Below are positions 12,310-23,962 of a stretch of 64,000 bases of DNA, in pieces; the stretch's first letter is position 1, and every line of letters starts with the position of its first letter. The notes under the pieces are model-generated. The model did no database searches and was not told the DNA's origin. It worked only from the letters and a program-made list of their open reading frames with translations. Made by a program: the position numbers and the translations under genes. This DNA comes from Apteryx mantelli (lineage: Eukaryota; Chordata; Aves; Apterygiformes; Apterygidae), in assembly GCF_036417845.1 (NCBI RefSeq), contig NC_089990.1:875501-939500 (forward strand), in the 5' to 3' direction.

Positions 12310-12825
12310 GCAGTGGTTTCTGTTCATGGACAATGGATACCAAGAACGATGAATACAGAAGAAAGCTGCCTTTTATTCCAGGCCAGCAGGATGAGCTTCT
12401 GGCATTATACTCTTCAGTTCACAGTGAAGATGAAGCTGTCTGTGGCTTTTCTTGTCCGAGGTGCAGTGAGCCTAATCCCAAGGATGAACCCAACTGTGCA
12501 TCGATAGAAGATGACTCCTCACCTTTCCCCATGAGAATCTTGGAGCACCACCCCAGTGTTATCAGCCTCACAGAGGATTATGTGTGGCACAGCGGCGATG
12601 TCATGAACGAGAACAAACTTTTTGTCAGTAATGAAGTGTTGGTCTTTAATGAACTTTTGCAGCCAAAACATAGGCATCTGCTTGAGCCGGGTGAAAAAGA
12701 TCCAAGGTGGCAGCTTGAGTCGCACAAGGCAGACCTGAGGAGAGACTGCTATAGCCTGGGCAGGGAGGAAGCAGAAGTTAAGTTATCCGTCTCCTGGAGG
12801 AACAGAGCTACAGCCTGGCTGCCTG
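12310..12825 (+). CDS. Unrecognised coding exon; candidate alternative N-terminal exon of STARD8
   Basis: A 516-nt open exon is framed by acceptor TTTTTTTCATCAG and donor CCTG|GTAAGTTC. The frame is open from the acceptor. ATG at 12333 has a good context (A at -3, G at +4), giving 164 full codons before the donor, which is left in phase 1. The product has normal protein composition: an acidic region with LPFIPGQQDELLALYSSV, a cysteine cluster CGFSCPRC ending at NPKDEPNC, and a mixed C-terminal half with LTEDYVWHSGDV and LLQPKHRHLLEPGEKDP. The spacing C-x2-C-x10-C is that of a zinc ribbon, but the usual fourth Cys is absent (CASI follows). I do not recognise the protein. It lies on the YIPF6-STARD8 strand between them, and its phase matches the STARD8 microexon's end phase, so a STARD8 isoform start is the best guess. 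A separate gene is possible. An upstream ATG at 12326 in another frame is closed after eight codons. Confidence 0.55.
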
Positions 12826-15800
12826 GTAAGTTCATCTATCTTTATGGCATGTTTGCAGCTAGAACCAAGGCGTTCCAGAGGGGCTGGTGAGTGTGGGTGC
12901 CTCTTATCTGTGCCCTCCAAAAGTTTGAAAGGCTCACCTGAGATGTTCGGTTGCTCCTGAAACTTGGGCACTCCTGGCAGACTTTTGAGCGTCTTTGTCT
13001 TCTCCATATCCTTAACGCCTGTTTCAGGCCGGTGAAGGTGTGCAGTTCAAATCCAGTATATGGAGTTGCTCCATCCTTTAATAGTCTGTCTTAAGCCCTG
13101 CAGGATTTCTACCAAAACAGGAATTAGCTTCCTGCTCACCGTGTGGAGGTGGTGAGAGGGGAGCAGAGGTGTATCAAGGGACTGCGGGCAAAATGTGCCC
13201 CTCAAGTAGCTCTGTGAACTATGGATTTAAGAAAGGCCGGCTTCCTACACATCCGTGTGCCTGGCTTTGCCTAAAGCTTTTCCTGTGGCTGTAGGACCAG
13301 CAAACCCTGGGGCGGACTCTGTGGCTTGTAACATTTGTGCTCGTGCTGCAGCATTTCTGTCTGTTGGGGTCCTGATGAGGTCTCTGTCCCCCTTCAAATC
13401 CCTGTTCACAATAAACTCTCATAAGCGTAACTGTTGTTTGCTTGAAAGTGGTTGATGGGCCCCAAAGCTCTTAAAGCCACACACACGTGCGTGTGCGCTT
13501 TGTTTCCGTAGCTGTTTTCCAAGCTAAAAACAGCTGCTGTGAGGATGCTGCATAGAAAGGGTCAAGGCCTCTGGGAAGGGAGCTCGCAACCCAGCCATTA
13601 CTGGGTTCGGTTGTATTCCAGACTGGGTGTTTTGGTTTGCTTTCTGGGTATGAAAAAACCACTTTTTTGTTTCTCTTGTAACGGAAACTACGATGAAGTT
13701 GTTGGACTCTGCCGATTTTTTAGGACTGTTCTCTCACTGCTGAGCCGGCCGCTCTGCTTGAGGGCTGCGCAGCTTTTCTTCTCAGCCTGGCCCTTGTTTC
13801 ACCCTTGCTCCTTCGTAGCTTTGCTGTCAGGCAGCAGCGTGTCTTCCTCTGATGTGGTTGTGTTAAGAGGTGTCTGCTCGTGAGCCGAGTCAGTTGGTTA
13901 TAGCAGTGGTCAGGGAATTGGTTATTGCTTCACCCCCCCCTTGTGTATGGCCAGGAGTTAGTTTTCACTGGTTTTCCGACAGAGACTGTGTCTTTCTCTT
14001 CCCTGTGTTTAGGTCCACTGCAGTGGGCATCCGGGAACCAGCATGGCACTTGATCTTTCTGTCTGTGCAGATATGGTGGACTTCAGATGAACCAGCCTTA
14101 GATGGGCTAAACAACTTGTGGAAAAGTAATTTCTGAAACCAAGTTGAGCTCTCTAGCACCTGGCACTTTTTCCTGCCATTAAAATAAGTATGTGTATATG
14201 CTCTGCTCCATTCTTTGCTCAAGCAAGTCGGGTGCTGCCAGGGAAAACTTACAGGGATAAAGAGGGTTTAAACTAATAGATCTTTAGAGCTGCTGCTTCT
14301 TTTTCTTGCCCAGAACAAATTGCTTATCAGTGTTCACACCTTCTCATTTCACAGAGGAGAAAATTAATAGTAATAGCTATCTGTCAGAGGATTTAATGAG
14401 ACTTCAGAAGTGACCTGAGAGCCCCTGTCAAAGAACACCGTACTGTTAAGGGAGCGATGCTGGTGGGGGGTAGCAGCGCGGGCCCTGGCGCTAGCACTGC
14501 ATGCCGTCAGTCTTCGTGTTAGAACCGCGCTGCATTCAGCCTCAGAGCAGCTTTCTGACAGAGCCAGGAGAAACCAGAGGCATTTAGCTGTTGAGAGGTT
14601 GCTTGCCATGGATTCTTACTAGTAATGTATCTAGCAATTCCTCCTCCTCCACCTGCTAGCGGGAGTCAGACTGGTGCCTTGCATGGTTCCTGCAGTCCCT
14701 GCAAGCCGCTTAAGCTTTAAATATACAGATTGCTGTAACCTTTCTGGTTGCATTTGCTGGCTCAAAGCTTGTAGGCTGTGCTCAGAGCATACGGATTGTG
14801 CTTAAATTGTCACCTAGTGCTCTGGCTGTATCATGCTTAGTCCCAGCAGGCTCTGATGTATCCAGATTGCGTAGAAACCCATCTGCGTTCTCCCCACGAA
14901 GCCCCAAATGCGCGGACCAAGCTAAGAAGCATGTGTCCTTTCCTGTCCCGTGAGAAGCTTGGCTAAGAAGCCAGGAACATGTGTCCTCTTCTCCCCCAAG
15001 AGTATTCTAGAGCTTGTCCATGCCTGTGTGTATGTTTGCGTCTTCATGATGGATGATAGCTGAACTTGGGGGTGAACATGGGCTCAGGCCCGTGTGTGAT
15101 TGGCAATGTAATACAATAACTGACTTTCCAGACTCCAGGCTAGAAAAGCATGCAGAGCGTTCCCGTTCCTGCTGCTCATTGCTATGGCAGCCGGTTCAGT
15201 TGAGAGATCCAGTACGGGCAGCTTACCGTGACTGAAGTGGCTGCAAAAGGCTGATAAGAATCCAGGATCTCCTTGATCCGATTCACCTGCAGTGCATCAG
15301 CCTCTCCTCCCGCAGCCTCTCCCATGGCGGGCGGCTCTTTGAAGCTCTGTTGCACCTTTGAGGAGGGAGTGTGGAATGAGGAGGCTGGGTCTCCCTAAAC
15401 AAGCATTTTCTTGTTATCCTAAGGTACATATTTAACTGCCTTGCTTACAGAAGCCAACTTCTCTCCCCGCCCCCCCTTCCCGTGTGGAAATTTCTCAGCT
15501 CGCTGAATATTTTATTTTCTCTGTTCCACCAAGGCACTGGGCTTTCATCTCGGGCTGCAGAGCATTGCTGTCAGTGCATGAATCAACATATCTCTAGGCT
15601 GAAGAAATATCTCTGGTAGGGAATACACACAGTCTGTGGGGAACTCTGAGCTTCGAACCTGTAGTTCTCGGATACTCGATTTTCACACTCGCTAGGTGAC
15701 CATGCTTTTGGTACTAGTGCTGTAGAAGACTCTTTGCAGGGAGATCTTACTAGGCTTCCGTTTTATCGGTGAGTGTTTCCTCAGTGTGGTGCAGGTGAGT

Positions 15801-18479
15801 GCTTTCATAATGCTTGTTTCACTCACGCGAGTCCGGACTGAGCGGTGGGGAACAGGTATGTTTCAAGCTGAATTTTGGAGGACTGCAGGGTGGTTGTTTT
15901 CCCCGGGTTTGCTTTTTTTTTTTTTTTTTTTTCCCTGACCTCTTGCTTGGCTGTGCTCTTTGCCTCAAAGGCTGCAGCAGCATCTTAAAAGCTTTGCCTG
16001 CAGGCACTTGGATCCGATGCCTTTTCCCTGTATTTGTTGATCTGACCTGTTGCAAGGGAAAGACCTCAGGGTGGTGCCCTTTTGCCACGGGCAAGCTGGC
16101 TGTGAAATGCCTGCTTTGAGGATCCCAGAACTTCCGCTGTGGCGAGGGGCCTGGTCCAAAGGAGAGCTTTTGAAAGGGTTTGGCTCTGGGGAGGCTGGTG
16201 CTGATGGAGCTGTTGCGGAGCAAAGCCGTTACCAGCCAAGAACAGGCACGGGCAGTGCAGACCGACTTGCGTCGGGACGAGAATGGTGATGAGGAGACTG
16301 TGCCAGGTGCTTGGTTAGGTGAATCGGGAGGGGGAAGGAGCTGAGAGAGCGGAGGTATGCAGGAGGTGCACCTCCGCAGGAGGTGCATGCGGGCAGAGTG
16401 GGAGGAAAGCGGCTACGCGGGCCCACCGCAGAGCGCACCCAGGAAGGTGCTATTGCTTTGGTAAGACGCTTCAGCCGCTGCTGGCGTCGTCGCTTCCTGT
16501 TTAGTGCTTCTCTCGCTTGGCCCCGGCTCGTCTCCTCAGCTTCTTTATGGACTTCTGAGCCTTTGTGTTACTGCTGGTGAAAATGTGATGTGAAGGCTGG
16601 GCCACTCTGGCAAGCACCGTGGTGGTTCCTCGGTGCTGCTGCCACCGGAGAGGACGGCGGTGGGGTTGGGACTAGATGGGGTGAGAGGGCGGCGGGAGGC
16701 CGGAGGCTTCCCTTACGGCTCTCCGGGCAGAAACGGCTCCGTGCTGGCGTGCTGCCGCCACGCGGTGCTCGGCGCGGCCTTGCGGAAAGGCGGCTGTCAC
16801 CTGTGGGTGCTGTCCTTTCGGGACAGCCTCCCGGCAGTGGTGCCAGGCGCTCTCCTCTGTCATGTGGCGGGGTGCTTACTTCTTCCGTGCAACCCAAGAG
16901 ATGAAGAATCCTTTTCTTGGTATTATGCTCTATATTTGACTTCCTCCCAGATGCCACTCCTGCCTGAAGGTGTCTGTCTAAAGGAAAGAGGAGGATGTTA
17001 CTAATCTCTGTTTCTCTCGCAATAACTGATGTCACCCAGTGCAAGGCAAAAATCTGTAATCTCATCAGTTTCTATAAGAAAAAGGCAGAAACTAAATTTC
17101 AGAGCTCAGCAAGAACTGCTGGATTTCACTTGATTTGTGTTTTCTGGTTCTTTTCAAGTCTTACTCTGGCATGTTGCATTGCTGTCTCAGGATCATAAAC
17201 AGATGTTGCAATTATTTATACCATGCACTTATTTAAAACCTCCCTTTCCCCGTAATTCAGTCTTTCTTTAAAGAAACAAACAAATGCATCTGCGAGCTGG
17301 GCTGTGGTTGCTGCCTCTTTCTTTCGCAGGGCTTCTGAATTCTTTACAGCAGCAGCGACAGAAGCCCGAAACAATGCAGACTTGCAATCGGCACTGTAAC
17401 CAGTGTGGTCTGGCACCCTGCCCTCAGCGCGGAAGATTCCTGGGGAAAAAAGGCACTGTGACAGGAACAGGAACCAGACGGGAGCGCTAAGATGGAGCAG
17501 AAGTTCGCTCAGTCCTAGCAGATGGTTCACACTTAACTGCCTCGAGGCATCTTTATAATTAGAAAAGGAAAGGTGCTTTTGTTCTGATGTTGTGTTCTAA
17601 GAGACTTGTAACCCAGACCTTCACAGTCAGGTTCGGCTGTTTCCAAGCCGGTGGGTCTGAATCTGGGAAACAAGCTCATGTTGCTGTTCCTCTTCGTGTA
17701 AATGTCATTGGAATCCTTTCCCTGGCTGAGCAGAAGGGCAAATAACAAATGCAGAACTGCACAGCTCAGCACTTCTCCCTGTTTGAAGCTGTGTCGCTGT
17801 TTGAGTCTTTAAATAGTCAGAATAGAAATTCTGCTCTTTAAATCCGTGATTCTTTTGCTTTCCCTCTTCTGGTTCTTGATTTATTTTTGACTGGGGAGCC
17901 AGGGCACACAGATCCAGCTCGGCGCTTGCACGCGGCGTTGGGGAGTTGCCGCTCCGCTAGCAGCGCGGGTCCAAGGGCAGCCCGTTCTCATCGGGGCGAG
18001 CCTGGCAGCCGGGGCGGCAGGGGGGCCGGGGGAAGAAAAGAATTTGCTCTTCAATAATAATGCTTTTGTGTGTGTGCGAGAGAGTGTTTGCATAAAGTGT
18101 TTTCTGAAGTTTCCTTTGAGTTTTTCTGGCACTTCCAAAGGGGTTAGCAGCAGCGCAAGTGGCTCCCATCCAGCCCTGGAAGTACCTCCTGTGGCCTGTG
18201 CCGTTGTGCCGGTGGACACGGGCCCGTCGCTTGCTGCCCTGCTCTTTCCCCTCGCTGGGAAGTGTCTGTCCTCACCAGTGCCGCTGACGGCCCTAAGAAG
18301 GGGCATCTTTGTGGCAGCGATTCTGACTGAAACGGTGCCAGGAGAAACTCTGCCAGATGTTGGTTTGTTTTAAATGTCTTCCGTGATGCCTCTGAACGGG
18401 AGGAGCAAAGAGCAGAGGCCCCGGGAGCCTCCTGTTCCTGCCCCCTGCCTTTACCGCCTGCTCTGCCCTTGCAGGCCTT
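12826..18479. other. Noncoding region (probable long intron or upstream flank)
   Basis: No exon was recognised. Features seen are a 20-T tract at 15913-15932 and a 14-bp perfect palindrome GGAGGTGCACCTCC inside a short direct repeat of GCAGGAGGTGCA near 16360-16390. A moderately CpG-rich patch lies at about 16380-16860. Open frames there read in several phases at once and look like composition effects. Confidence 0.5.
15913..15932. repeat. Poly(T) homopolymer, 20 nt
   Basis: An uninterrupted run of 20 T sits in GC-richer surroundings. No retroposon body is recognisable next to it. Confidence 0.85.
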
Positions 18480-19290
18480 GGCTGCCTCTGTCCTGGGCCT
18501 CTCTCGGCACCCGTGAATCTCGCCCTGGATGTGCGGCCGCTCGCCTTCCCGCAGCGTCCTCGCTAGCCAGGGCACAGCGCAAGGCGGCGCAGGGTCCGGC
18601 CAGCCGCGCCTGAGCTGGCGCCTGCTGAGCCGCGGAGGTCGGCTCTCCCTCCTCCTCGCCTCCAAGCCCCAGCGTGGCTTCCTAGCTGTTCCCTCAAGCT
18701 GCACGAAAGCACGGAGCTGCTGCCATCTGCCACGGTGCCTGCAAGGTCAGCCCCGCTCCGGCCCGGTAAAGCTGGCGTGGGGACAACCTGGAGACGTTCC
18801 CCGGAGTGCCGGCCTCCGAGCTGTGTTCCTTGGCACTGCGGCGAGGAGGCTCGTTTGGTCAGACAGCGCGCTGGGCACGGCACTCAGCTCGTGGTGACGG
18901 TCCTCCAGAGCCCGTGGAGCGCTGGAGTGCGAAGGCAGAGGCTGGCGAGCCGGGCTGACCGCAGGCTGGCTTGGGGAAGCCTCTGGGCTCCGTCCCCCCG
19001 GCGCCTCCTTGTGCTCCGGACTCCGGGGATGCGCACGCAAAGGCTTGGGGCTGCCAGGGTGTTTCCCTCTGGCTCTGCCCACGTGAGAGCAGCGGTGCTG
19101 TTCCCCGGGAGCAGCCCCTGCAAGCCACGCGCCCATGTCTCGCACCCACGGCGTGTCCCAGCGCGGGCTGTGGAAGGCTTTCTGCGCAGGCAGTCCAGCT
19201 CGGAATAAGCGAGAGGAGGCAGCACGCGGGGGCCGAGCTTGCAGGGACCTGCCCTCATTTGCAGGGAGCGGAGCGCTGCACCTGACAGAT
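18480..19290. promoter_or_regulatory. Orphan CpG-rich island
   Basis: About 0.8 kb is GC-rich with frequent CpG, including a NotI-type GCGGCCGC at about 18534-18541. All six frames are long and open, as expected when stop codons are scarce for composition reasons. No protein family is recognisable. It could be an alternative promoter of STARD8 or of an unannotated noncoding transcript. Confidence 0.35.
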
Positions 19291-22200
19291 TCCTCTGTTG
19301 TCTTCATTAAGCCAAAACCTCGGCCAGAAATGTGGCCGGGATCTTCCCGAGACAGGACAGCTGTCACTAGAACTGTGTGCTAAAATATATGGGTAGGTCA
19401 AATTTAGCTTATTAAATGGCATTTAGTCATGAAAACCTGAAAGACAAATGTGTCTCTGCTCCCTGTGAGGTTTTTTGTTGTTTTGTGGGCTCTTTTTTTT
19501 TTTTCCTGATGACTGTTTTGGCTATTGGAGGCACGTAGCCAGGCACCGGCAGGAGCAAGTCCCCCTTGACGCCAGCCGAGCGGAGGCCGTGTGTGCGCGT
19601 TCAGGTGCCCTCGCGTCCCTTCAAACAGCCCTGCCCCATGGCACTGTTCTGTTTCTGCGGTATGAAGGTTTCCCTGCTCTTTCCGCCCTGTTGCCGCTTC
19701 CCTTGCTGCAGCCGTCCGGCTGCGAGCTCGGGGGGCTCCACGGGGGCCTCTGGCTAAATTAACCGCGCTTCTGGGCCTGAGCTCTTATTTAGAGCGTGGG
19801 CGTTTGGGACTGTCACTCCGCAGCTCGGATCACAGGATCGAGTTAAGCTGTGCCCTGGGACTCGCTCGTCATCTGACTGTTAATAGCACCGGCCTTGGTT
19901 TTGCTGTACGCTTGCCATGCGAGCCCTCCTGCTCTTGCTAATAATAAGAGATGCTAATAATTCTTCGCCTTAGTCTGGCGCCTGTCTTCCGAGGAAGACG
20001 ACTGACGAAATCTCCCAGCCGAGGTCTAGCAGTTTAGTAATATTGCTATGGCAAAGAGAAAACTCACTTGTAAGCGTTCTCTGATGGCACTTTTTTATAT
20101 ATAAAAAGGCAGCCCGTCTACTTTGCATTTCTTTTATGTTAAAGATGCCTATAAGCTAATTATAACAACAGCAGGTTTTTGCTGGAGGTCTTTTTGATGT
20201 GCAAATCTTTGTAGACTCTTCTCAGATACATAGTCTTAAGTGCTTGAATTTAAATAGACTTAAAATCATTTATGGCTATACATGTTAAGTAATCTTAAAA
20301 GCTATTTCACTTTTCCTTCTGTATCACTTGGCTCTCTTTGTAATTTCTCTAACTTGTCTGAAATTTCTTGAAAAAGTTGCCACACCAGTTATGTTTTTAA
20401 ATATATTTAAATAATGATGCCCTCACACCCCCTGATCAAAAGCCTCGAGTTACAGCAAGATCGCAAACTTAAACTGGTCAACTTCAAATTTAGACAAACC
20501 GAGGCATGTGGAAAGATGAGTGATTTGCCTGAGGTCACGTGCTGAGCCAGTTGGTTCGGAAATAATAATTTAAAGGCTGAGTCCAAATGTCCTTCTGTGA
20601 GTATCGGCTACCACAGTTGTCAAGCGTGCATCGTCTCGGTGAGAAATGAGATGATGAAAACAGGTTGCTTAATACGGTCCCTCTAAAGGGAACGGTACCT
20701 GCACATCACACTTGCAAAGCTTTTGCCACTAAACAGTGTGCAAGATCTCCGTGTTTCTGACGTGCCAAGCTGGAGAAGGGCTTCTTCGTGGTGATGCTCG
20801 TCAGGGCCCCAGAGACCATGTGCCCTTCCTATGGCGTGTGCTGGCGTCGCGGCCGCCAGCGTCCGCCTCGGCAGCACCGCGCGCGCTTCTCGAAGGAAGC
20901 GTTTCTCCTGGTAACTCGATGCTTTTAATAAGTTTATGGCAGAATGCAGAATAAGCGCTGCTCGTCTTCACTCAGAGCAAAGGAACAGTTTTGATGGTGA
21001 CTTTATTTGTCTGGCTTTGCTCTGAACCTGCAAATACAGTTTTTCACCTCAAATACTTGTTTCACTGAACTTCTGGTTCCCAAACAAATCTAATTCTGCT
21101 CAGTAGAGTAATCGTTTTGGAACAAATGCACTCTAATTACTTTAAAAAGAAAAAAAACCCTGAAAGCCTGGGACTTTTAACTTTCCTAAAGATGTTTGAG
21201 AACATCGTGGTGGGAAGGAAGAGGGAGAACTCGGCTTCTCCTCTTTAAAAATTGAACATGTGGTCACTATGGTGTTATCTATCTAGGATAGTGCTAAATC
21301 TTAAGCTTCTGATATTGTACCATTCTGGAAATTATCCCATATAAAACTGTCAGAGTATAGTTTGGAAAAGAGAGGTGTTACCTATGGCTTTTAGAAACTG
21401 TCATCTTTAAATCATGCTCTGCCAGTGTTTCTGCAGCATAAACTCGACCAAATCAGTAATCCGAATAAAATGCTTGCTTCCTTTCCCTAAAGAGGGTGCT
21501 GCGGAGGAGGGAGGAGGAGCGTTTCCGTGAGGCTCTGGAGACGGCAAGGACAAAACCTTGCGGAAAGGCAGCTATTGCTGCTGCTCTCGTCGGCGTTCTG
21601 CGGCACGGGGCCAAAGCGGGGCCAGCGGCACGTACTGTATTCGGTCTGTTTTTTGCTTCACCCAGTGGCTCAGGGATGTTATTTTTGCCCCCGGTGTCGC
21701 TCTCCTTCCGCGCTGTACGGTGAAAGCAAAGCGGGGGAGCCAAGGCAGGGCAGAAGGCCTGCGGCAGACGGGTGCCTGCAGGGCCGGTCCTCCTTGGGAA
21801 GCCCGGAGCGGCTCGGTAACAAGGCGAATGCTTTTGCTTTAATAGAACTTGCTGATGCAAAACTCGAGCTATAGGAGTCCAAGTGTCTGAGTGTTACCTG
21901 CAGGCTTCCGTTTGCCTGGAAGTCTCAGGGCACTGGAGCGAGAGCACAGCCCAACCTGTATGTCCTGAATTCCGCGGAAATATCACTGACTAAAACTTTC
22001 AGTGATGTCGTCCCAAGTCTTGAAAAAATTGGGGAATTTTGAGAGTCTCAGTGAGGGCTGGGCTTCTGCAAAGTTTATTTGGCTTTTGCACATATACTAA
22101 ATAAAGCAGTGTTTTATTTATAAATAAATACATTGGTATTTACAAATCTTTTGAGGAGAAAAATACAGATTTAGCCTTTACCAGGACCTTTGTGGGGACT

Positions 22201-22640
22201 GTCCAGCGTGGGATGTGTTTTTGCAGTCTTGAAGGATTCAAAAAGAGGCCACAGACTTTGCATAGATTTTTCCAAACAAGTTCAGCATTAATCTGCCATT
22301 CAGCATTTTAGAGTTAAGAAAAAAAATGTTGTCAGCATTTTAAACTGAAGATATCAGAGGAATGCTAATGCTATGGATAAATATTGTGAGAGTATAATGT
22401 CCTGCTTTTTGCTCATCCCCCTCAGCCTTTAAAAATAGGCCTATTTCCGTGAGGACAATCCATCGGGACTTGTTGTTTTCTCTCTTGCCTTGGGATTGGG
22501 ATTTTACATCTTCTGCCTCAAAAGGGTTAATCCGCAGTGAGCCTGCCCTAGCCAAAGGGGTGTTGCTTTTTGCCAGGGGAGCAGGCACGTGGGGGGATTA
22601 AGTAATTGCCTAAATCCGTGTCGGCAAGGGATGCTTTGCC
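19291..22640. other. Noncoding region
   Basis: No gene was recognised. The first part is mixed. The stretch at 19980-22500 is mostly AT-rich, interrupted by GC-rich patches at about 20760-20890 and 21490-21800. An antisense MIR-like fragment at 20490-20592 is listed separately. Confidence 0.5.
20490..20592 (-). repeat. MIR-like SINE fragment (antisense)
   Basis: Read on the + strand, the order ACAAACCGAGGCATG, a short gap, GTGATTTGCCTGAGGTCACG, then GAGCCAGTTGGTTCGGA follows the reversed MIR consensus (aaactgaggcacagag, gacttgcccaaggtcac, gagccgggattcg). The copy is diverged. The match is judged by eye. Confidence 0.5.
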
Positions 22641-22880
22641 TCTGGGGCAGTCGGCTTCCGCTTGCTGGGGCGGCCTGTGGCCTCGTGCCCGGCGAGCGCG
22701 CGCCCTGCGAGAGCACGTGCCGCCGCGGGAGCTCCGGCTGCGCCAGCCACCTCCGCTGCCCGGCGGTCCCGGGCCGCCCGCGGACCCCACGAGGAGCCGG
22801 ACCCCACGAGGAGCCGGACCCCACGAGGAGCCGGACCCCGCCAGGCCTTGTGTAACGCAGCGGGCTCGCGCAGGCCACGG
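22640..22880. promoter_or_regulatory. Small CpG-rich island with 17-bp repeats
   Basis: A short strongly GC- and CpG-rich block contains three tandem 17-bp units. It has no recognisable coding content. It may be promoter-like or simply a GC-rich minisatellite with flanks. Confidence 0.3.
22783..22839. repeat. Minisatellite, three perfect 17-bp units
   Basis: GACCCCACGAGGAGCCG is repeated exactly three times (22783-22833) and followed by a partial GACCCC. The lack of any mismatch points to recent expansion. Confidence 0.9.
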
Positions 22881-23737
22881 GGCGGCCTGATGCCGGTCTC
22901 CTTCCTCGGAGGAGAAGCATCCAAAAAGCCGCGGGGGTGGCAGCCCTTGGGGAAGGGCGCAAAGGTGCCCGGGAAGCTCAGCCCCGTGGTTTCGTTCCCG
23001 GCAGGGCCTCTCCTCCCAAACATCGCTGCCCTCCGCTCCTCCGGCTCGCGGGACGGCGAGTCTGAGCAGCCCCCTGGGACTCCCAGGCTCTTTCCCTGTT
23101 TCCACTTGCAGTCGTCTAGCACAAAAGACTGTTTTGTGCAGCGGTTGCGGAATAAAGGCCTGGGTCACTCGCTGGATGGATTCAATGTGCCCTATTGACA
23201 AAGGCCAGGATGTTTTCCCTTGTTTTGGTCGCGGCACAAGCCCATTTGGTGTATTAATAGCTTGCCCATCGTTCTCCAAAGTAGAAGCAGTAAATGCCCC
23301 ACGGGAAATAACACTCATTTATCAATAAATGGCCTTTTTGTTTGTACGCATATGTATGTCAAACTTGATTACGTTGAACATAATCTTTTATAATGGAACC
23401 TGGATTTGCCAGAGCTGTTCCTTTATTATCAGCGTTTTATAGTTTCTCTTTTGATGCTGCACGTTCTCTTTCAGGGAGGTACTTACTGGTGACCAGTGGT
23501 GTAACCGCTCCTCAAGAAAAATGATTGTCCTAGGAGAAGAAAGCTAGGGAGGTGCTGTTTGCTTAGGTTAAGGAACCAGTGACAGGGGTAGAAACCATTT
23601 CTGGTTGAGCCACAAAAGCCAAGAGCCCCATTATGACTGACAAGATTAGGTCGGTATCAGTTCCAAGAAATAACACTTTCATTTTTATTGTTTGTTCTCA
23701 TAATCAAAACCAAACAGTGTAGACTGTCATCTGATTT

Positions 23738-23753
23738 AAAAAAAAAAAAAAAA
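23738..23753. repeat. Poly(A) run, 16 nt
   Basis: A run of 16 A is followed by TTAATGG. It lies about 200 bp before a possible CR1-like 3' end; no relation between the two can be shown. Confidence 0.8.
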
Positions 23754-23869
23754 TTAATGGTTTGTGTTCCTGAAATGCAGTGTTGGAGACTGAAGCATGC
23801 ATGTTGGGATTATTTTTAATGAGCAGATTTAAGAGAAAAGGAATAGAGAGCGAAGTGAAAAACCTAATG

Positions 23870-23962
23870 GGCAAACTGCTTGTTAGGCATGGTTTTGGTA
23901 AAGCAACCTAGTAAAGGCTGAGTCTAAAACTCATGATCTTAAACTTCTGTTATTCTATGATA
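23870..23962 (+). repeat. Possible CR1 LINE 3' end (diverged)
   Basis: The sequence CTCATGATCTTAAACTTCT followed by TATTCTATGAT resembles the CR1 3' terminus, which ends in short ATTCTATGAT-type repeats. Only the last 40 bp or so can be compared and only one tail unit is present, so the call is weak. Confidence 0.3.

Noticed and set aside
14340..14400. TCTCATTTCACAGAGGAGAAAA, like a MIR or L2 piece.
   Set aside because: Following sequence fits the opposite orientation, so the alignment does not hold together. Similar short words at 9444 and 53032 were also left out.
15651..15672. GCTTCGAACCTG, like a tRNA T-loop box.
   Set aside because: No flanking cloverleaf stems or box A at the right distance. 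The same applies to TGTTCGAACC near 3784.
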